This document shows, one piece after another, positions 6,632 through 7,140 of a DNA stretch of 7,140 bases. Source of the stretch: Methanomethylovorans sp. (lineage in GTDB: Archaea > Halobacteriota > Methanosarcinia > Methanosarcinales > Methanosarcinaceae); NCBI GenBank assembly GCA_020854785.1, contig JAHFZE010000210.1, forward strand, positions 1 through 7,140, in the 5' to 3' direction. The stretch's first letter is position 1; each line of letters starts with the position of its first letter. The position numbers and the translations under genes were made by a program. The notes beneath the pieces are model-generated. The model was given only the letters and a program-made list of their open reading frames with translations. It ran no database searches and was not told the origin of the DNA.

Positions 6632-7140
6632 TCATGTCCTGGGAACTAATATGTAGACGTCGGTAATGACATTTACAATGTCAGCATTTTCTCCCAGCCA
6701 TTTTAGCACGGTCCCATTAGGATTTGCTGCACTGATATCTCCCGTAAGCACAAAGAAACTGGTATTATTCCTCTCGTTCACCAAATTGTCCAGTTCCTGC
6801 TCACTAAATCCAGATGCTATTATATAGGTCCCATCTGTCGAATTATCATAATAGAATTCAAGCGGCTTGGAGATGTAAGCGGGTAGTGGAACGATTACAT
6901 CTCCCTTCTGGGTCACTGAGTTAATATAGGATGCAACACTCCTCCAGTCTTCTTTTTGAGGAGATGAATAGTAGTTTACGATAGGAAGCAGAGCGGTCAG
7001 TAAGAAAATGAACACAAACGCGATAGTCAGAACTTGTTGCTTATTCTCTAATAGCTTCTTTTTGCTTTTTGGAGTGGAGCTTTTCGAAAAAATGAAACTT
7101 GAAGTCGCAGTCAAACCACGTGCTATAATAAGCAGGTAAG
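6632..7140 (-). CDS. C-terminal end of a multi-pass membrane protein, probably GT39/ArnT-like glycosyltransferase (5' end outside window)
   Basis: The frame is open from the right edge to the TGA at 6632-6634 and gives 168 visible residues. An in-frame TTG at 7114 could be mistaken for a start, but the frame continues upstream with YLLIIARG, the end of a membrane helix, so the gene is truncated by the window. After a polar, lysine-rich loop comes a clear membrane span (VLTIAFVFIFLLTALLPIV) and then a soluble domain of about 115 residues beginning KEDWRSVASYI and containing KGDVIVPLPAY. This layout, a last membrane helix followed by an outward domain starting with a DWR-like motif, is common at the C-terminus of archaeal ArnT/PMT-type glycosyltransferases, which move sugars from dolichyl-phosphate carriers to protein or lipid on the outer membrane face. 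Three to four N-X-S/T sequons in the soluble domain fit an extracellular location. The catalytic N-terminal part is not visible, so the family call is tentative. Confidence 0.6.
   Translation of the reverse strand, partial: YLLIIARGLTATSSFIFSKSSTPKSKKKLLENKQQVLTIAFVFIFLLTALLPIVNYYSSPQKEDWRSVASYINSVTQKGDVIVPLPAYISKPLEFYYDNSTDGTYIIASGFSEQELDNLVNERNNTSFFVLTGDISAANPNGTVLKWLGENADIVNVITDVYILVPRT

Noticed and set aside
6632..7114. A complete 160-residue gene starting at TTG 7114
   Set aside because: The frame stays open to the window edge and encodes more membrane-helix sequence upstream, so the TTG is an internal leucine codon.
1..7140. CRISPR arrays, insertion sequences, tRNA or rRNA genes
   Set aside because: I saw no regularly spaced repeats, transposase motifs or cloverleaf-like sequences; the window is almost fully occupied by protein-coding genes.

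Overview
The window looks like chromosomal DNA from a euryarchaeal methanogen, most likely in the Methanosarcinales (Methanolobus or Methanococcoides type). This is inferred from gene content and signals, not from a database match. The evidence is an archaeal-type threonyl-tRNA synthetase with the D-aminoacyl-deacylase-like editing domain at its N-terminus, archaeal TATA/BRE-like promoter elements, Shine-Dalgarno sites matching the archaeal 16S tail (AGGAGGTGATC), and a PUA / PP-loop / ferredoxin fusion protein of a kind found in methanogens.

All six genes lie on the minus strand, so transcription runs from right to left. From right to left they are: (1) the C-terminal end of a multi-pass membrane protein, probably a GT39/ArnT-like glycosyltransferase, cut by the right edge (6632-7140); (2) an FAD/NAD-binding [2Fe-2S] subunit of the SudB/NfnA type (5699-6541); (3) its partner, the GltA/SudA/NfnB-type flavoprotein with two N-terminal Fe-S sites (4326-5699), which overlaps gene 2 by one base in TAATG; (4) a 671-residue protein joining a zinc ribbon, a PUA domain, a PAPS-reductase-like PP-loop domain and a C-terminal 2[4Fe-4S] ferredoxin (2269-4284); (5) an AI-2E/PerM family membrane protein (1126-2193); (6) threonyl-tRNA synthetase thrS, cut by the left edge (1-1019). 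Intergenic gaps are short (about 40-110 bases), and no stretch over 300 bases lacks a gene.

Genes 2 and 3 are translationally coupled and should form one flavin and iron-sulfur oxidoreductase that exchanges electrons between NAD(P)H and ferredoxin. Gene 4 follows 41 bases later, after a perfect 9-bp hairpin that includes the gltA stop codon. It carries its own ferredoxin domain, so it may draw low-potential electrons from the same pool. Gene 4 keeps the ATP-binding SGGKDS loop and the Cys-Cys/Cys-X2-Cys Fe-S signature of the APS/PAPS reductase superfamily. It lacks the ECGLH tail motif of true reductases and has a PUA (RNA-binding) domain, so a role in RNA sulfuration or another unassigned sulfur reaction is at least as plausible as sulfate assimilation. 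It is the most interesting object in the window. Genes 5 and 6 have their own promoter-like sequences and look like separate transcription units.
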